Assembly (NCBI GenBank): GCA_017431685.1
Contig: JAFRKO010000024.1
Coordinates: 1-59,257 of the forward strand
DNA length: 59,257 nt
From: Mogibacterium sp.
Lineage (GTDB): Bacteria; Bacillota; Clostridia; Peptostreptococcales; Anaerovoracaceae
Direction of reading: 5' to 3'
In this document: piece by piece, positions 34,956-44,517 of the stretch
Layout of the letters: every line of letters begins with the position of its first letter
Position numbering within the stretch: position 1 is the stretch's first letter
Translations under genes and position numbers: made by a program
The notes under the pieces: generated by a model
The model's database searches: none
Seen by the model: the letters and a program-made list of their open reading frames with translations, nothing else
Told to the model about the DNA's origin: nothing

Positions 34956-36073
34956 GCGAAGTGATCAGAAACGATGCGCGCTCCGGCGCTGCTCTTCTCA
35001 GGATAGAGAACGGAAGCTTCGCGTATAAGAACGGACCGCAGATCCTTAAGGACATAAATATAGAAGTAAGTCCGGGAGAGATACTCGCGGTGCTCGGACC
35101 GAATGGTGCGGGTAAGACGACTCTGCTCAGGTGTATGATGGATATGCTCCACTGGCAGAGCGGCCGGAGCCTGCTCGGCGGCGAAGATATAAGAAGCATA
35201 CCGGCATCGAAACTATGGCGCAGGATGGCATACGTGCCTCAGGCCAGGTCTGCCGCAGTATCTTATACGGCTTTCCAGACCGTACTGCTGGGAAGGAGCA
35301 GCCGCATAGGCGCTTTCTCGGCTCCGTCTGATGAGGATATGAAGGTGGCGGAGCAGGTGATGGAAAGGCTCGGCATCTCACATCTTGCCGACAAACCTTG
35401 CTACGCTATAAGCGGAGGCGAGCTGCAGATGGTGCTGATAGCGCGTGCCATGGCGGCTGAACCGGAGATACTGGTGCTTGACGAACCGGAATCCAATCTC
35501 GACTTCAAAAACCAGCTCATAGTTCTGGACGCGATGACAGCGCTTGCGGCGGAAGGGGTCGCCTGCATATTCAACACGCACTACCCGGCTCATGCGCTTC
35601 AGCGCGCAGGCAAAGCGCTGATGCTCTCAAAGGATGGGAGAAGCATTTTCGGGGATACCACAAGCGTGGTTACAGAAGAGAATATACGGCATGCGTTCGG
35701 AGTTGAAGCCATGATAGGCGAGGTGGAGACACCGCACAATATTATGAAGAACGTGGTGGCCGTCAGCATTACAGAAGAAGGTAACGGCAGCGCGGGCCGG
35801 GCTGCGGAGGAAAAACTCCCGGTATCACAAAACGGCGGACTGATACTCGCGTCCATAACGGTGATCATGCGGAGCAACGAGCGCGCAGGCCTTATAAACA
35901 GCGCATTCAGAGAATATAACCATCTCCTTATAGGCAGGATGGGATTGCCTCACAGGAGATCTGAAAAATACATAATAAGCGTTATGCTCGAAGGTCCGGC
36001 AGCGGATATTGAAGCTCTGTCACACAGGCTGAGCCTCATCCCGGATATCAGCGTGAAAACGACATATGAATAG
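34952..36073 (+). CDS. ABC transporter ATPase fused to a TM1266-like domain
   Basis: A 373-residue protein. Residues 1-260 are a FecE/BtuD-type ATPase: Walker A GPNGAGKTT (49-57), Q-loop YVPQAR (Q97), signature AISGGE (152-157), Walker B ILVLDEPE (173-180) and switch His in NTHYP (H210). Residues 297-373 match the small TM1266-family protein encoded just upstream, including REYNHLLIGRMGLP and the C-terminal VKTTYE. The linker is Gly/Ala-rich. The start is ATG 34952 in an ATGA overlap with the permease, with GCGGAGG nine bases ahead; longer frames are shadow. Such a fusion suggests that a small-molecule or metal-sensing domain directly gates the importer. I know of no described example. Confidence 0.9.
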   Translation: MSEVIRNDARSGAALLRIENGSFAYKNGPQILKDINIEVSPGEILAVLGPNGAGKTTLLRCMMDMLHWQSGRSLLGGEDIRSIPASKLWRRMAYVPQARSAAVSYTAFQTVLLGRSSRIGAFSAPSDEDMKVAEQVMERLGISHLADKPCYAISGGELQMVLIARAMAAEPEILVLDEPESNLDFKNQLIVLDAMTALAAEGVACIFNTHYPAHALQRAGKALMLSKDGRSIFGDTTSVVTEENIRHAFGVEAMIGEVETPHNIMKNVVAVSITEEGNGSAGRAAEEKLPVSQNGGLILASITVIMRSNERAGLINSAFREYNHLLIGRMGLPHRRSEKYIISVMLEGPAADIEALSHRLSLIPDISVKTTYE

Positions 36074-36115
36074 AGCCGTGGGAACGGATACGGCGGATAA
36101 AAGAAAGGTAAAGAA

Positions 36116-36871
36116 ATGATCAAGATTGCAGTATACGGAAAAGGCGGGATCGGTAAGTCGACCACCGTATCGAATGTGTCTGCTGCGCTCGCGGACATGG
36201 GCTACAAAGTGATGCAGATCGGCTGTGACCCTAAGGCGGATTCGACTTCGAGCCTGCACGGACAGGATGGCATGAATACTGTGCTCGACCTTGTAAGGGA
36301 GCGCAAGAATACGTTCGAACTGTCGGATATGGTAAGGGAAGGCTACGGCGGAGTCATCTGCGTAGAGGCAGGCGGCCCTACTCCCGGTCTGGGCTGCGCC
36401 GGTCGCGGCATAATAGCAGCTCTCGATAAGCTCAAGGAAAAGGGTGCTTACGAGGTTTTCAAACCAGATGTCGTCATCTATGACGTACTTGGCGACGTGG
36501 TATGCGGCGGCTTCTCGATGCCGATGCGCGGCGGCTACGCAGACAAGGTGTTCGTGATAACTTCGGGCGAGAACATGGCCATTCATGCCGCCGCGAACAT
36601 CGCGGTCGCACTCGACGGCTTCAAGGACAGAGGCTACGCGTCGCTCGGCGGAATAATCCTGAACCGCAGGAATGTGCGCGATGAAGACGCAAAAGTGGCC
36701 GAGCTCGCTTCAGATATCAACTCTGAAGTTGTAGGCGAGCTCAGCCGCAGTGAGACTGTTACTGACGCAGAAGACCTCGGCAAAACAGTCATAGAGGCCT
36801 TCCCTGACAGTGAGATGGCCGGCGAATACCGCAGACTCGCAAAAACGCTTCTTGATATATGCAATAAATGA
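36116..36871 (+). CDS. NifH-like nitrogenase-type iron protein
   Basis: A 251-residue homologue of NifH/BchL/CfbC, the ATP-driven one-electron donor of nitrogenase-like reductases. The P-loop [10 protein letters not shown] (8-16), CDPKADST (C37) and the two cysteines that bridge a dimer-shared [4Fe-4S] cluster (C94 in GLGCAGRG, C130 in [13 protein letters not shown]) are intact. It is shorter than true NifH (about 275-295). AAAGAAAGG lies upstream of the ATG. It is followed after 153 bases by NifD- and NifK-like genes and so is the reductase of that system. Confidence 0.93.
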   Translation: MIKIAVYGKGGIGKSTTVSNVSAALADMGYKVMQIGCDPKADSTSSLHGQDGMNTVLDLVRERKNTFELSDMVREGYGGVICVEAGGPTPGLGCAGRGIIAALDKLKEKGAYEVFKPDVVIYDVLGDVVCGGFSMPMRGGYADKVFVITSGENMAIHAAANIAVALDGFKDRGYASLGGIILNRRNVRDEDAKVAELASDINSEVVGELSRSETVTDAEDLGKTVIEAFPDSEMAGEYRRLAKTLLDICNK

Positions 36872-37024
36872 CAAAGGTTGAGCATATAAGCACCGGTTTG
36901 TGTAGTACGTCTTGTGAGGGACCATCGTTTTTGTCAATGGGTTGCTCTTTTAAATGCAAAAGGGAATTGGAATCGTCTTTAATCTAAGTAAAAACAGATC
37001 AGAATGATTTAGACAACAAACATC

Positions 37025-38398
37025 ATGCTTAAGAAAGTAAAAGAAAAACAGAATATAAGACTGAATGCAGACGAGATCCCGCACGTGAGGATCGAGGACG
37101 CGAATTTCCCGGCACCGTTCAGGTCGGGACTGGAGTATTCATCTCCGGCCCGCGGCACGTGGAACATCGTTCACACCGGGATGCTCATCCCGGAGGCACA
37201 CGAAATTTTCGTGTGCGCCGCGGGCTGCCTGCGCGGAGTCGTGCTGACTGCCGCTGAGATGGGCACAACAGACAGGTTCTCCACAGTCGCAGTCAGAGAA
37301 AACAATCTGCTCGACGGCGACATGGAAGATCTTGTTATAGAGGGCGTTACGGACATAATAAACAAGCTTCCGAAGCGTCCGCCTGCAGTCCTCGTGTACA
37401 CGAGCTGCGTGCATCACTTCACGGGAGTCGATCTCGACATGATATACGCGACTTTACGGAGCCGCTTCCCTGACATCGACTTCACCGACTGCTACATGAA
37501 TCCTATCATGCGCAAGAGCGGTCTGACCCCTGACCAGCTCATGAGATCGCGCCTCTACATGCTCCTGCATGAAAGGGAGATCGATCCGAATGCAGTCGCC
37601 ATTATCGGCAACGATCTGCCGACTGACGCTGACAGCGATCTGATGAGGGTCCTGAAGGGAGCAGGTCTCAGGGTGCACGAGATCACGTCGTGCAAAACCT
37701 ACGAAGAGTATCAGCAGATGGCGGAGAGCCGTGCTTACATTTCGTACAATCCGGACGCAGCTCCGGGCGGCAATATGCTCTCCGACAGACTCGGAGGGAT
37801 CCACTACGCGCTGAAGTTCAGCTTCGATTACGATGAGATAGACTCGACATTTGCAGGCCTTGCCGAAGTGCTCGGTATTGATCCGCGAAGCAGGGAGGAG
37901 ATCTCAGCGCTCAGAGAAGAGTGCGAAAGGGAGCTTGAAGAGACTAAAAGGCTTATCGGTGATACTCCGGTGAGCATCGACTATACATATTGTCCGAGAC
38001 CTCTCGGACTGGCGAAGCTGCTGCTTGACCACGGCATCAACGTCACGAGGGTATATGTCGACGGCATACCGGGAGGAGATAGGGCGGCATTCGACAGTCT
38101 GCAGAAGGAGCATCCGGATCTCATGATCTACCCGACGGTGCATCCGGGAATGAGGTTCGCGCGTACCGCGAATGCGGAAGCAGGCGGCGGTGATGTAAAA
38201 GTCCTGGCGATCGGACAGAAGGCGGCTGCCTTTGAGGAGACTGACAACTTCGTCAACATAGTCGAAGGCGGCGGCATGACAGGATATGAGGCAATCACCA
38301 GAACGTGCAGACTGATGCGCGAGGCGTTCCTCGAGAAGAAGGAGATGCGTGAACTGGTGCAGGTGAAAGGCCTGGGCTGTGAGGTGTGCGTACGATGA
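37025..38398 (+). CDS. nitrogenase component 1-like protein, NifD-type subunit
   Basis: A 457-residue protein of the oxidoreductase nitrogenase component 1 family (NifD/NifE/BchN/CfbD). Possible cluster ligands are C64 and C68 (FVCAAGCLRG) and C128 (VYTSCVHH); the first two are only three residues apart, unlike the wide spacing in NifD. The last eight residues (GLGCEVCVR) add a CxxC. The protein is shorter than NifD (about 480-550). The ATG at 37025 has no Shine-Dalgarno sequence, but an in-frame stop lies just upstream and the next Met is internal. It overlaps the NifK-like gene by four bases (ATGA). A nitrogen-fixing role is unlikely because nifB, nifE and nifN are absent here. Confidence 0.9.
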   Translation: MLKKVKEKQNIRLNADEIPHVRIEDANFPAPFRSGLEYSSPARGTWNIVHTGMLIPEAHEIFVCAAGCLRGVVLTAAEMGTTDRFSTVAVRENNLLDGDMEDLVIEGVTDIINKLPKRPPAVLVYTSCVHHFTGVDLDMIYATLRSRFPDIDFTDCYMNPIMRKSGLTPDQLMRSRLYMLLHEREIDPNAVAIIGNDLPTDADSDLMRVLKGAGLRVHEITSCKTYEEYQQMAESRAYISYNPDAAPGGNMLSDRLGGIHYALKFSFDYDEIDSTFAGLAEVLGIDPRSREEISALREECERELEETKRLIGDTPVSIDYTYCPRPLGLAKLLLDHGINVTRVYVDGIPGGDRAAFDSLQKEHPDLMIYPTVHPGMRFARTANAEAGGGDVKVLAIGQKAAAFEETDNFVNIVEGGGMTGYEAITRTCRLMREAFLEKKEMRELVQVKGLGCEVCVR

Positions 38399-39681
38399 AA
38401 CAGACGGCAAGGATAATTTCGACATATTCGGCGGATGTGATGGGCGTGTGCTCGGCGCTCTTTGAACTGGGCGGCATGACAATAATGCACGACGCGTCGG
38501 GCTGCAACTCGACGTACACTACCCACGACGAACCGCGCTGGTACGACATGGACAGCATGGTCTATATATCCGGTGTCAGCGAGATGGAAGCGATTATGGG
38601 CGATGATGAGAAGCTCATAAGCGATATCGTGGACGCGGCAGCGGTGCTGAAGCCGGCTTTCATAGCGATCGCCGGAACGCCGATCCCTACGATGACAGGC
38701 TTTGACTTCGAAGCTGTAGCCGCAGTGATAGAGCAGCGGTCGGGCATCCCGAGCTTCGGCTTCCCGACTACGGGAATGAATACATACATACACGGAGCGT
38801 CGATGGCCTTCGCTGGCATCGCGAAGCGCTTCGTCGATGATCCTGCAGATAACAAAAGCGAAAGCAATACCTTGCAGATGTCCGCGCGCAAGCTGGCGTC
38901 GGTACTGGACAGCTGCTGCATGAGGCCAAACGGGATCAAAGTCAACATTCTCGGACTTACCCCTCTCGATTTTTCAATAAACGGAACGGACGATTCAATT
39001 GTGCAGTGGCTTGAAAGAGAAGGCTTTGAGGTCGTTTCGAAATGGGCTATGGGCAGCAGCCTGGATGAGATCAGGCGCTCAGCCGAGGCAGACGTTAATC
39101 TGGTTGTTTCGGCAGCCGGATACGGCGCGGCCAGAGTGCTGTACGAAAGATTTGGAATGCCGTACGCGATAGGATTTCCTGCCGGGAACGAGCTTCCGGG
39201 CCTGCTGGCAGATCAGATAATACTCAATGTAAAGAAATTCAGAGAGCAGGGCGGAGGAAGCTCGTTTGAGTCAAGTGAGATAAGCGTGGACTCCGGCGTA
39301 TTCCTGAACGGAAACAGCAGTGCGGACGGACGCACTTATGAAAAAGGATTTGCTGCAGTGATAGGAGAGGGCATTACCTCGCTGTCTCTGGCGGGCACTA
39401 TCGAGCTCGAGTGCGGTATACCTGCGAAGGTGCTCTGCGCTACCGAGTGTCCGGAGGGCATACTGAGGGAGTGCGACCTCATGACTCCTGACGAGGACGA
39501 CATAATCCCTGAACTCGAGGGAGCAGCATTCGTCATAGCAGATCCGCTCTACAGGCCTATAGTTCCGGAAAGCGCGAAGTTCATATCACTTCCGAGCGAG
39601 GCATTCTCGGGACGAATCTACAGGGATGAGATCCCGGATCTGGTCTCTGACGTAAATGAGCTATTAATTAAAATCAAATAA
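38395..39681 (+). CDS. nitrogenase component 1-like protein, NifK-type subunit
   Basis: A 428-residue second component-1 homologue, starting at ATG 38395 within the stop of the NifD-like gene and preceded by GTGAGGTG. N-terminal C19 (DVMGVCSALF) and C37 (ASGCNSTY) match the first two P-cluster ligands of NifK/BchB. At the usual third site the sequence reads IAIAGTPIPTMTGFD, without cysteine. The set may therefore hold a single [4Fe-4S] cluster at the subunit interface, as in BchNB or CfbCD, rather than a P-cluster. Translational coupling implies a stable heteromer with the NifD-like subunit. Confidence 0.9.
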   Translation: MKQTARIISTYSADVMGVCSALFELGGMTIMHDASGCNSTYTTHDEPRWYDMDSMVYISGVSEMEAIMGDDEKLISDIVDAAAVLKPAFIAIAGTPIPTMTGFDFEAVAAVIEQRSGIPSFGFPTTGMNTYIHGASMAFAGIAKRFVDDPADNKSESNTLQMSARKLASVLDSCCMRPNGIKVNILGLTPLDFSINGTDDSIVQWLEREGFEVVSKWAMGSSLDEIRRSAEADVNLVVSAAGYGAARVLYERFGMPYAIGFPAGNELPGLLADQIILNVKKFREQGGGSSFESSEISVDSGVFLNGNSSADGRTYEKGFAAVIGEGITSLSLAGTIELECGIPAKVLCATECPEGILRECDLMTPDEDDIIPELEGAAFVIADPLYRPIVPESAKFISLPSEAFSGRIYRDEIPDLVSDVNELLIKIK

Positions 39682-39702
39682 ATCTAAAGGAGGTTTCTGA
39701 TT

Positions 39703-40884
39703 ATGAAGAGTATTCTGAGTAAGAAGAACAAAATGTTAAAACTGCTTGTGCTTGTCATGGTGCTTGCCATGAGCATGATGGCTTTCGCGTCGTGCGGAGG
39801 CGGCGGAGAAGAATCTGCTGAGACTGCCGGGACTGCTGAAACGACTGAAACCGATGATACCATCACTGTCACGGATCACGCCGACAGGCAGGTCGAAGTT
39901 CCGGCCGATATCCAGAGGATCGCGGTGTGCGACATCCTGCCTCTTCCAAGCGTTCTTGCAGTATTCTTCGATTCTGCAGACAAGATCGTAGGTATGTCAG
40001 CTCCGTCAATGACAGCTGCGCAGAACGGGCTGCTTGGTCAGCTTTATCCTGAGATCCTGAATGCAGAGACGGGATATATCGACGGCACTGACGTCAATAT
40101 GGAGGAACTTGCAAAGCTCGAACCGGATGTGGTCTTCTACAGCGCATCGAGTACTGAGCTCGGTGACCAGCTCACCAACGCAGGATTCGCTGCAGTCGCG
40201 ATCTCCGTAAACAAATGGGACTACAACTGCATAGAGACACTCAACAACTGGATCTCCCTGCTGAGCCAGATGTTCCCTGACAGCGACAAGGCTTCCATCG
40301 TTGAGGAGAAATCGAATGCTATGTACGACATGGTGCAGGAGAGAGTCGGGGATATTCCGGACGAAGAGAGAGCGAACGCGTTCTTCCTCTTCCAGTACAG
40401 CGACACCACACTCATGACCTCGGGACAGCAGTTCTTCGGTCAGTGGTGGGCAGATGCCATCGGAGCAAAGAATGTTGCGACAGAACTTTCGACCGACAAC
40501 TCCGTGGCCGTCAATATGGAGCAGGTATACTCGTGGAATCCTGATCTTATCTTCATGACAAACTTCAATACTTATTATCCGGACGATCTTTACAACAACA
40601 CTGTCGAGGGCTACGACTGGAGCGCGGTCAAGGCAGTGCAGGATAAGAGAGTCTATAAGATGCCGCTCGGAATGTACAGAAGCTACACTCCGGGAGTAGA
40701 CTGCCCTGTCACACTGCTGTGGATGGCAAAGACGGCATATCCTGAAAAGTTCGAAGACGTTGATGTCATTTCAGAAGCAAAGTCATACTATAAGGATGTC
40801 TTCGGCATCGATCTGAGCGACGAGCAGGCACAGTCCATCTTTGAGCCTGTCCAGAGCGCAGGCGGCGGATTCTCATATCAATAG
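39703..40884 (+). CDS. substrate-binding lipoprotein of the FecB/BtuF type
   Basis: A 393-residue lipoprotein with signal peptide and lipobox FASC (C31), an acidic linker and a periplasmic-binding-protein-like domain opening TVTDHADRQVEVPADIQRIAV, a start typical of iron-complex/cobalamin binding proteins. NMEELAKLEPDVVFY is another family mark. AAGGAGGTTTCTGATT precedes ATG. It comes 21 bases after the NifK-like gene and so is the external receptor of the permease/ATPase pair encoded earlier in the block. Substrate is not known; a metal chelate or tetrapyrrole is likely by family. Confidence 0.9.
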   Translation: MKSILSKKNKMLKLLVLVMVLAMSMMAFASCGGGGEESAETAGTAETTETDDTITVTDHADRQVEVPADIQRIAVCDILPLPSVLAVFFDSADKIVGMSAPSMTAAQNGLLGQLYPEILNAETGYIDGTDVNMEELAKLEPDVVFYSASSTELGDQLTNAGFAAVAISVNKWDYNCIETLNNWISLLSQMFPDSDKASIVEEKSNAMYDMVQERVGDIPDEERANAFFLFQYSDTTLMTSGQQFFGQWWADAIGAKNVATELSTDNSVAVNMEQVYSWNPDLIFMTNFNTYYPDDLYNNTVEGYDWSAVKAVQDKRVYKMPLGMYRSYTPGVDCPVTLLWMAKTAYPEKFEDVDVISEAKSYYKDVFGIDLSDEQAQSIFEPVQSAGGGFSYQ

Positions 40885-40909
40885 ATCAGCAGAGTCATGA
40901 CGGACTTCA

Positions 40910-40937
40910 GGCTGCGGATTCAACCGCAGCCTTTTCT
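40910..40937 (+). terminator. terminator closing the nitrogenase-like block
   Basis: GGCTGCGG (40910-40917) and CCGCAGCC (40924-40931) form a perfect stem with a 6-base loop, followed by TTTTCTT. Confidence 0.93.
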
Positions 40938-40942
40938 TATGG

Positions 40943-40948
40943 TATAAT
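40943..40948 (+). promoter_or_regulatory. extended -10 promoter of the lipase gene
   Basis: TATGGTATAAT gives an extended -10 (TG-n-TATAAT) 22 bases before the ATG at 40971, just after the terminator. No strong -35 is present. Confidence 0.55.
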
Positions 40949-40970
40949 TGGCTCGTTCGGAGGTGCATAT

Positions 40971-42440
40971 ATGTACAAAAAACAATTTCGCAGAGCAGCA
41001 GCACTGGCGCTGGCAGCACTGATGACCTTTGGAGCGTTCATTATGACGGGATGCGGCAGGTCATATGAACACATCTTCGGTGATGTCGAGTGGCTTTCAA
41101 CATACAAGGAAGATTCCTCGGATACAAAGGTAAATACAATAAAGGATTCTTACTATTATTCTGACGACTGGTTCTCGGATGATCCGTCGTATGATAATAA
41201 AGAGCTTGCGCTCGCTTCCATGCAGCTGATCGCATCGTGTATGAGCGATGACGATGACGGTACAGGAGCGGCATTCCTCGATAGCATGGGCTTTGACGAA
41301 ATCGGATTCAGCGACTTCAGCAGCAGCGATCCGGATGACTGCAATTACACCTGGGCACGCAAGACTATAGGGGACGACACTACGCTTACAGCGGTGGTCA
41401 TACAGGGAGTGAACTACAACTGGCATCTGAGAAACAAGGCCTGGAAGCAGAACTTTACCGTCAATGAACCCGGTGCCGCGGATCCTTCGGGAGAGCACTA
41501 CGCGTATGCGAACGCTGCGGACAGTGTTCTGGACGACATTGAATCACTTGCGGGCGACGGAGATACCATATTCTGGATCACGGGGCACAGCCGCGGAGGT
41601 GCAATCGCCAACGTCCTCGCGCCAAGGCTGCAGGAGAAGTACGGCGATGCGAAGATTTTCGTATATACTTTTGAGGCGCCTGCCACTGTCGATGCGGAAG
41701 CGGTAAGCGGCGACTATAAATATATCCACAATTACGTATGCAGCGACGATATAGTTACACGCGTCCCTATGTGGGGAATGACACGTTACGGTGAAATGCA
41801 CGATCTCGGGAAAGATACCGACAAAGATCTTGATGAAGCGCTCGAGGCGCTGGGCAGCAGCGCGGCCGGCATGAAGGCAAGAATAGTCACCGGTGACGTC
41901 GTTGATAAGCTGTCGGCGAATCTTGAGGCAAGAGTGCCGACCCGGGCAGATTTTTCTGCTGAGAGAACAGACAAATGGAAAGACGCAGACGGTAAGACCC
42001 ATAAGCTTACGTACAGTTATCAGGAAGCTTTGGTAAAGCTGATGGATCTTGTGTTCAGAAAGGACTCTTCCGGTTCTCTTCTTGAGGGACTTGCGGCAAA
42101 AAGAGGAGACCTTGAGGGCGCGATAGGGCATCTGACAAAAGGCGTTAAGAACGAGGCAGGCGGAAGCGATCCTGCGGCAGAATACTGGGAAGCAACAGGC
42201 ACGCTGTATAAGGTGCTGAAAGATGTGAGCGGCGGCGAGCTGCCTGTCAGCAAGAGGGATCTGTACAAGGTGGTAAGTTTTGCGGCACCTGTACTGATCA
42301 CTATTCCTGAAGGAGGCGGCGAGCCTGATACAGAGCTGCTCACGGACGTGATCGGCTACAGCAGGGAGCTGGCATACTCACATCAGTTTGACACGGTCAT
42401 CGCGAGGCTCAAGATACTTGCTCCGACCCCAAAGAAGTGA
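40971..42440 (+). CDS. class 3 lipase-like lipoprotein
   Basis: A 489-residue lipoprotein (lipobox MTGC, C28) with an alpha/beta-hydrolase domain of the lipase class 3 type. The nucleophile elbow is ITGHSRGGAIANVLA (S207), followed by VYTFEAPATVD and HNYVCSDDIVTRVP, which hold the likely acid and its surroundings. The C-terminal part of about 200 residues is not recognised. GGAGGTGC precedes ATG. It is monocistronic, with its own promoter and a terminator-like hairpin after the stop. Probably a surface esterase or lipase. Confidence 0.8.
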   Translation: MYKKQFRRAAALALAALMTFGAFIMTGCGRSYEHIFGDVEWLSTYKEDSSDTKVNTIKDSYYYSDDWFSDDPSYDNKELALASMQLIASCMSDDDDGTGAAFLDSMGFDEIGFSDFSSSDPDDCNYTWARKTIGDDTTLTAVVIQGVNYNWHLRNKAWKQNFTVNEPGAADPSGEHYAYANAADSVLDDIESLAGDGDTIFWITGHSRGGAIANVLAPRLQEKYGDAKIFVYTFEAPATVDAEAVSGDYKYIHNYVCSDDIVTRVPMWGMTRYGEMHDLGKDTDKDLDEALEALGSSAAGMKARIVTGDVVDKLSANLEARVPTRADFSAERTDKWKDADGKTHKLTYSYQEALVKLMDLVFRKDSSGSLLEGLAAKRGDLEGAIGHLTKGVKNEAGGSDPAAEYWEATGTLYKVLKDVSGGELPVSKRDLYKVVSFAAPVLITIPEGGGEPDTELLTDVIGYSRELAYSHQFDTVIARLKILAPTPKK

Positions 42441-42448
42441 AGAACGAT

Positions 42449-42476
42449 TGTTCTGAAAATATAATTATGGTATACT
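42449..42476 (+). promoter_or_regulatory. uvrB promoter
   Basis: TTGTTC (42449-42454), a 16-base spacer and an extended -10 TATGGTATACT (TATACT 42471-42476). The predicted start is near 42483. Confidence 0.5.
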
Positions 42477-42478
42477 TT

Positions 42479-42513
42479 AATCAACCTCTGAAAAGGGGTT
42501 GATTATTTTTTTT
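42479..42513 (+). terminator. terminator-like hairpin after the lipase gene
   Basis: AATCAACC and GGTTGATT pair across an A-rich loop and are followed by a long T-run to 42513. It overlaps the start region of the uvrB transcript. Confidence 0.65.
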
Positions 42514-42534
42514 AAAGCAAAGATAATGTGCACC

Positions 42535-44517
42535 ATGGGAGAGTTTAAAGTAAAAAGTGAATACGCTCCGACGGGAGATCAGCCGCAGGCGATAAGAAAG
42601 ATTGCTGACAGCATACTTGCAGGCGAGAGAGCACAGACCCTTATGGGTGTCACCGGCTCCGGCAAGACTTTTACCATGGCCAAAATAATAGAGGCCGTGC
42701 AAAAGCCTACGCTGGTCATCTCTCACAACAAGACGCTCGCTGCTCAGCTTCACGGTGAGTTCAGGGAGTTCTTCCCTGACAACGCGGTGGAGTACTTCGT
42801 GTCTTACTACGATTACTATCAGCCTGAGGCTTACGTGCCTTCGACAGATCTTTATATAGAAAAAGATGCGGATATAAATGATGAGATCGACAAGCTCAGG
42901 CACTCCGCGACTGCGGCACAGCTTGAGAGACGTGATGTCATCATAGTCGCTTCTGTCTCATGCATATATGGTCTCGGAAGTCCGTCTTCGTACCGCAACC
43001 AGCTCATCAGCCTCAGGCCGGGTATGGAGATGGACCGCATGCAGCTTCTGCGCAAGCTCACGGATATCCAGTACACGCGCAATGACATGGATTTCTCAAG
43101 AGGCAGCTTCCGCGCCAGAGGTGATATAGTCGACATCTACCCTGCGGGAGGAGAGAGCGCTGTCAGAGTAGAGCTCTTCGGAGACGAGATAGAGAGCATC
43201 CGCGAGATAGATCCTCTTACAGGCGAGATCACCGGTTCGCGTTCTCATATTTCGATATTCCCGGCTAGCCATTATATAACGAGCAGAGAAGACATGCTCA
43301 TGGCAGTTGCGTCGATCAGAGAAGAGCTGCGCGAGAGGCTTGACTGGTTCAGGTCGAACGGAAAGCTGCTCGAGGCGGAGCGGCTGGAGCAGCGCACTAA
43401 CTATGACATAGAGATGATGATGGAGGTGGGCACATGCAAGGGCATCGAGAACTACTCCCGCCACATCAACTTCCTCAAGCCGGGCGAACGGCCGTATACG
43501 CTGCTCGATTACTTCCCGGACGGGGACTTTCTGACGATAATAGATGAGTCGCACGCAATGCTTCCGCAGCTGCGCGCTATGTACAACGGAGACCGGGCCC
43601 GCAAGGAGTCACTGGTTGAATACGGATTCAGGCTTCCTTCGGCGTTCGACAACAGACCGCTCAGATTCGAGGAATTCACGGAGCTGACAGGCCAGACTGT
43701 GTACGTTTCAGCGACACCTGCCAAATACGAGCTCGAGAGATCGGGCGGTGTCACAGCAGAGCAGCTCATAAGGCCGACAGGACTGCTCGATCCTGAGATA
43801 GAGGTAAGGCCTACTGAGGGACAGATCGACGACCTCATCGGAGAGATAAATGAGACCGCTGCAAAGGGCGAGCGTGTGCTCGTAACGACACTTACCAAGC
43901 GCATGGCTGAGGATCTGACCAAATACCTGCAGGAGCAGGGCATCAGGGTAAGATATCTGCACTCCGAGATAGACAACTTCGAGAGACTTGAGATAATCCG
44001 CGATCTGAGAATGGGTAAGTTCGACGTGCTCGTGGGAATCAACCTTCTCAGAGAGGGTCTCGACCTTCCGGAGGTGTCGCTCATCGCGATACTTGACGCG
44101 GACAAGGAAGGATTCCTGAGGACAGAGACTTCGCTCATCCAGACTGTAGGACGCGCTGCGCGTAACGAGCATGGCCATGTTATTATGTACGCGGATTATG
44201 TGAGCAAGGCGATGAAGGTCTGCATAGACGAGACCGCGCGCCGCCGCAGGGTTCAGGACGAATACAACAAGGAACACGGCATAGTGCCGAAGACTATAGT
44301 AAAACCGGTGCGCGAGATCGCAAGAGCGACGTCCGCATACTCAGGCGAAAGAGATATAAAGAACCCGAAGGCCATGACGGCAAAGGAGCTTCGCGAGACT
44401 ATACGCGAGGTCGAAAAGAATATGAAAGAAGCGGCAAAGCAGCTTGATTTCGAACGCGCTGCAGAGCTGAGAGATATATTGTTTGAGCTGCGTGCCAGCA
44501 GCAGAGCAGCTCGATAA
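42535..44517 (+). CDS. uvrB: excinuclease ABC subunit B
   Basis: A 660-residue UvrB, the damage-verifying helicase-like subunit of nucleotide excision repair. The start [20 protein letters not shown] is typical, then Walker A GVTGSGKT (38-45), the beta-hairpin region [15 protein letters not shown] motif [20 protein letters not shown] and the C-terminal UVR motif ([18 protein letters not shown]) that binds UvrC. The frame is open back to 42499, but family start and the T-run there favour ATG 42535 (ATG 42526 possible). uvrA follows. Confidence 0.97.
   Translation: MGEFKVKSEYAPTGDQPQAIRKIADSILAGERAQTLMGVTGSGKTFTMAKIIEAVQKPTLVISHNKTLAAQLHGEFREFFPDNAVEYFVSYYDYYQPEAYVPSTDLYIEKDADINDEIDKLRHSATAAQLERRDVIIVASVSCIYGLGSPSSYRNQLISLRPGMEMDRMQLLRKLTDIQYTRNDMDFSRGSFRARGDIVDIYPAGGESAVRVELFGDEIESIREIDPLTGEITGSRSHISIFPASHYITSREDMLMAVASIREELRERLDWFRSNGKLLEAERLEQRTNYDIEMMMEVGTCKGIENYSRHINFLKPGERPYTLLDYFPDGDFLTIIDESHAMLPQLRAMYNGDRARKESLVEYGFRLPSAFDNRPLRFEEFTELTGQTVYVSATPAKYELERSGGVTAEQLIRPTGLLDPEIEVRPTEGQIDDLIGEINETAAKGERVLVTTLTKRMAEDLTKYLQEQGIRVRYLHSEIDNFERLEIIRDLRMGKFDVLVGINLLREGLDLPEVSLIAILDADKEGFLRTETSLIQTVGRAARNEHGHVIMYADYVSKAMKVCIDETARRRRVQDEYNKEHGIVPKTIVKPVREIARATSAYSGERDIKNPKAMTAKELRETIREVEKNMKEAAKQLDFERAAELRDILFELRASSRAAR

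Noticed and set aside
29179..40884. Nitrogen-fixation operon
   Set aside because: Subunits are short, ligand cysteines differ, and nifB/E/N are absent from the window; family resemblance does not imply N2 reduction.
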